A model generated the notes under the pieces. That model saw only the letters and a list, made by a program, of their open reading frames with translations. It was not told the origin of the DNA and did no database searches. A DNA stretch of 5,506 nucleotides from Methylomarinum sp. (GTDB lineage: Bacteria > Pseudomonadota > Gammaproteobacteria > Methylococcales > Methylomonadaceae). Made by a program: the position numbers and the translations under genes. This document shows positions 5,364 to 5,506 of this stretch, in pieces (position 1 is the first letter of the stretch; every line of letters begins with the position of its first letter). The stretch is taken from assembly GCA_013139755.1 (NCBI GenBank), contig WTAG01000037.1, positions 1 to 5,506 on the forward strand, given 5' to 3'.

Positions 5364-5506
5364 TAATAAGCAATGGAATAAGCTGGAATTACATTCGGTT
5401 AAGCGAGTTCGACAATAGTGGGAACCGAGCCGAGCAAAGGTTTAAGTATTGACTCTTGCTTTAGACTTGGAGATGTCAGGAGTCTAAATGCTTATCAACA
5501 TTTTTC
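5353..5506 (+). pseudogene. Out-of-frame C-terminal part of the glycosyltransferase, running off the window
   Basis: After Lys230 of the glycosyltransferase the +1 frame continues from 5353 with HWHDNKQWNKLELH and SVKRVRQ up to a TAG at 5416-5418, as expected after YHYY in this family. From 5418, back in the original frame, VGTEPSKGLSIDSCF and RLGDVRSLNAYQHF continue to the window end. Removing one A from AAAA at 5349-5352 and adding one base (for example T, making CAA-TTA-GTG) near 5416 would give one continuous protein ...RVRQLVGTEPS.... The gene therefore extends past 5506 and carries either two true indels or two sequence errors. Confidence 0.75.

Overview
The window looks like an accessory cell-surface locus of an AT-rich, Gram-negative proteobacterium. 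It combines a LapA-type adhesin (N-terminal retention module with a LapG-type cleavage site) with a secreted protein carrying a PEP-CTERM/VPxP-type sorting tail. The first implies a type I secretion system with LapD/LapG-like control, the second an exosortase. A low-GC gammaproteobacterium, for example one related to the Methylococcales, would fit, but that placement is inference from gene content and base composition. No rRNA, tRNA, CRISPR array, transposase or phage gene is visible.

Layout, all genes on the + strand. Positions 1-208 are a non-coding leader with a GTAC-N4-GTAC palindrome at 123-134. Next comes a 134-residue stand-alone receiver-like protein (209-613) that has lost its phosphorylation residues and has no DNA-binding domain. 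A strongly acidic 82-residue protein of unknown function follows (701-949); its ribosome-binding site lies inside a small hairpin. A second copy of the palindrome (993-1004) stands before the 897-residue adhesin (1099-3792). The adhesin consists of retention module, TAAG cleavage site, exactly 30 ATEPP pentapeptides, a Calx-beta-like domain, and VCBS-like beta-sandwich domains, one apparently split by an insertion. No RTX repeats or standard type I secretion target domain can be seen at its C terminus. A PEP-CTERM-type secreted protein (3865-4557) lies 72 bases downstream, and a clear rho-independent terminator (4587-4609) closes the group. The last gene (4662 onward) is a GlcNAc-transferase-like glycosyltransferase. 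As given, its frame stops at 5363, but family-like sequence continues in the +1 frame and then returns to the original frame to the window edge. This shows two compensating one-base indels, either real damage or sequence errors.

How the genes may work together: the shared palindrome before the receiver-like gene and before the adhesin suggests that one regulator, probably encoded elsewhere, controls both. The adhesin would be held in a TolC-like outer-membrane pore by its retention module and released by a LapG-like protease. The PEP-CTERM protein is a second, exosortase-dependent surface product, and the glycosyltransferase could act on surface glycans or glycoproteins. The most noteworthy points are the two compensating frameshifts, the twin palindromes, the receiver without output or phosphorylation site, the purely synonymous variation in the pentapeptide array, the abrupt change of codon use inside the adhesin gene, and its missing secretion signature.
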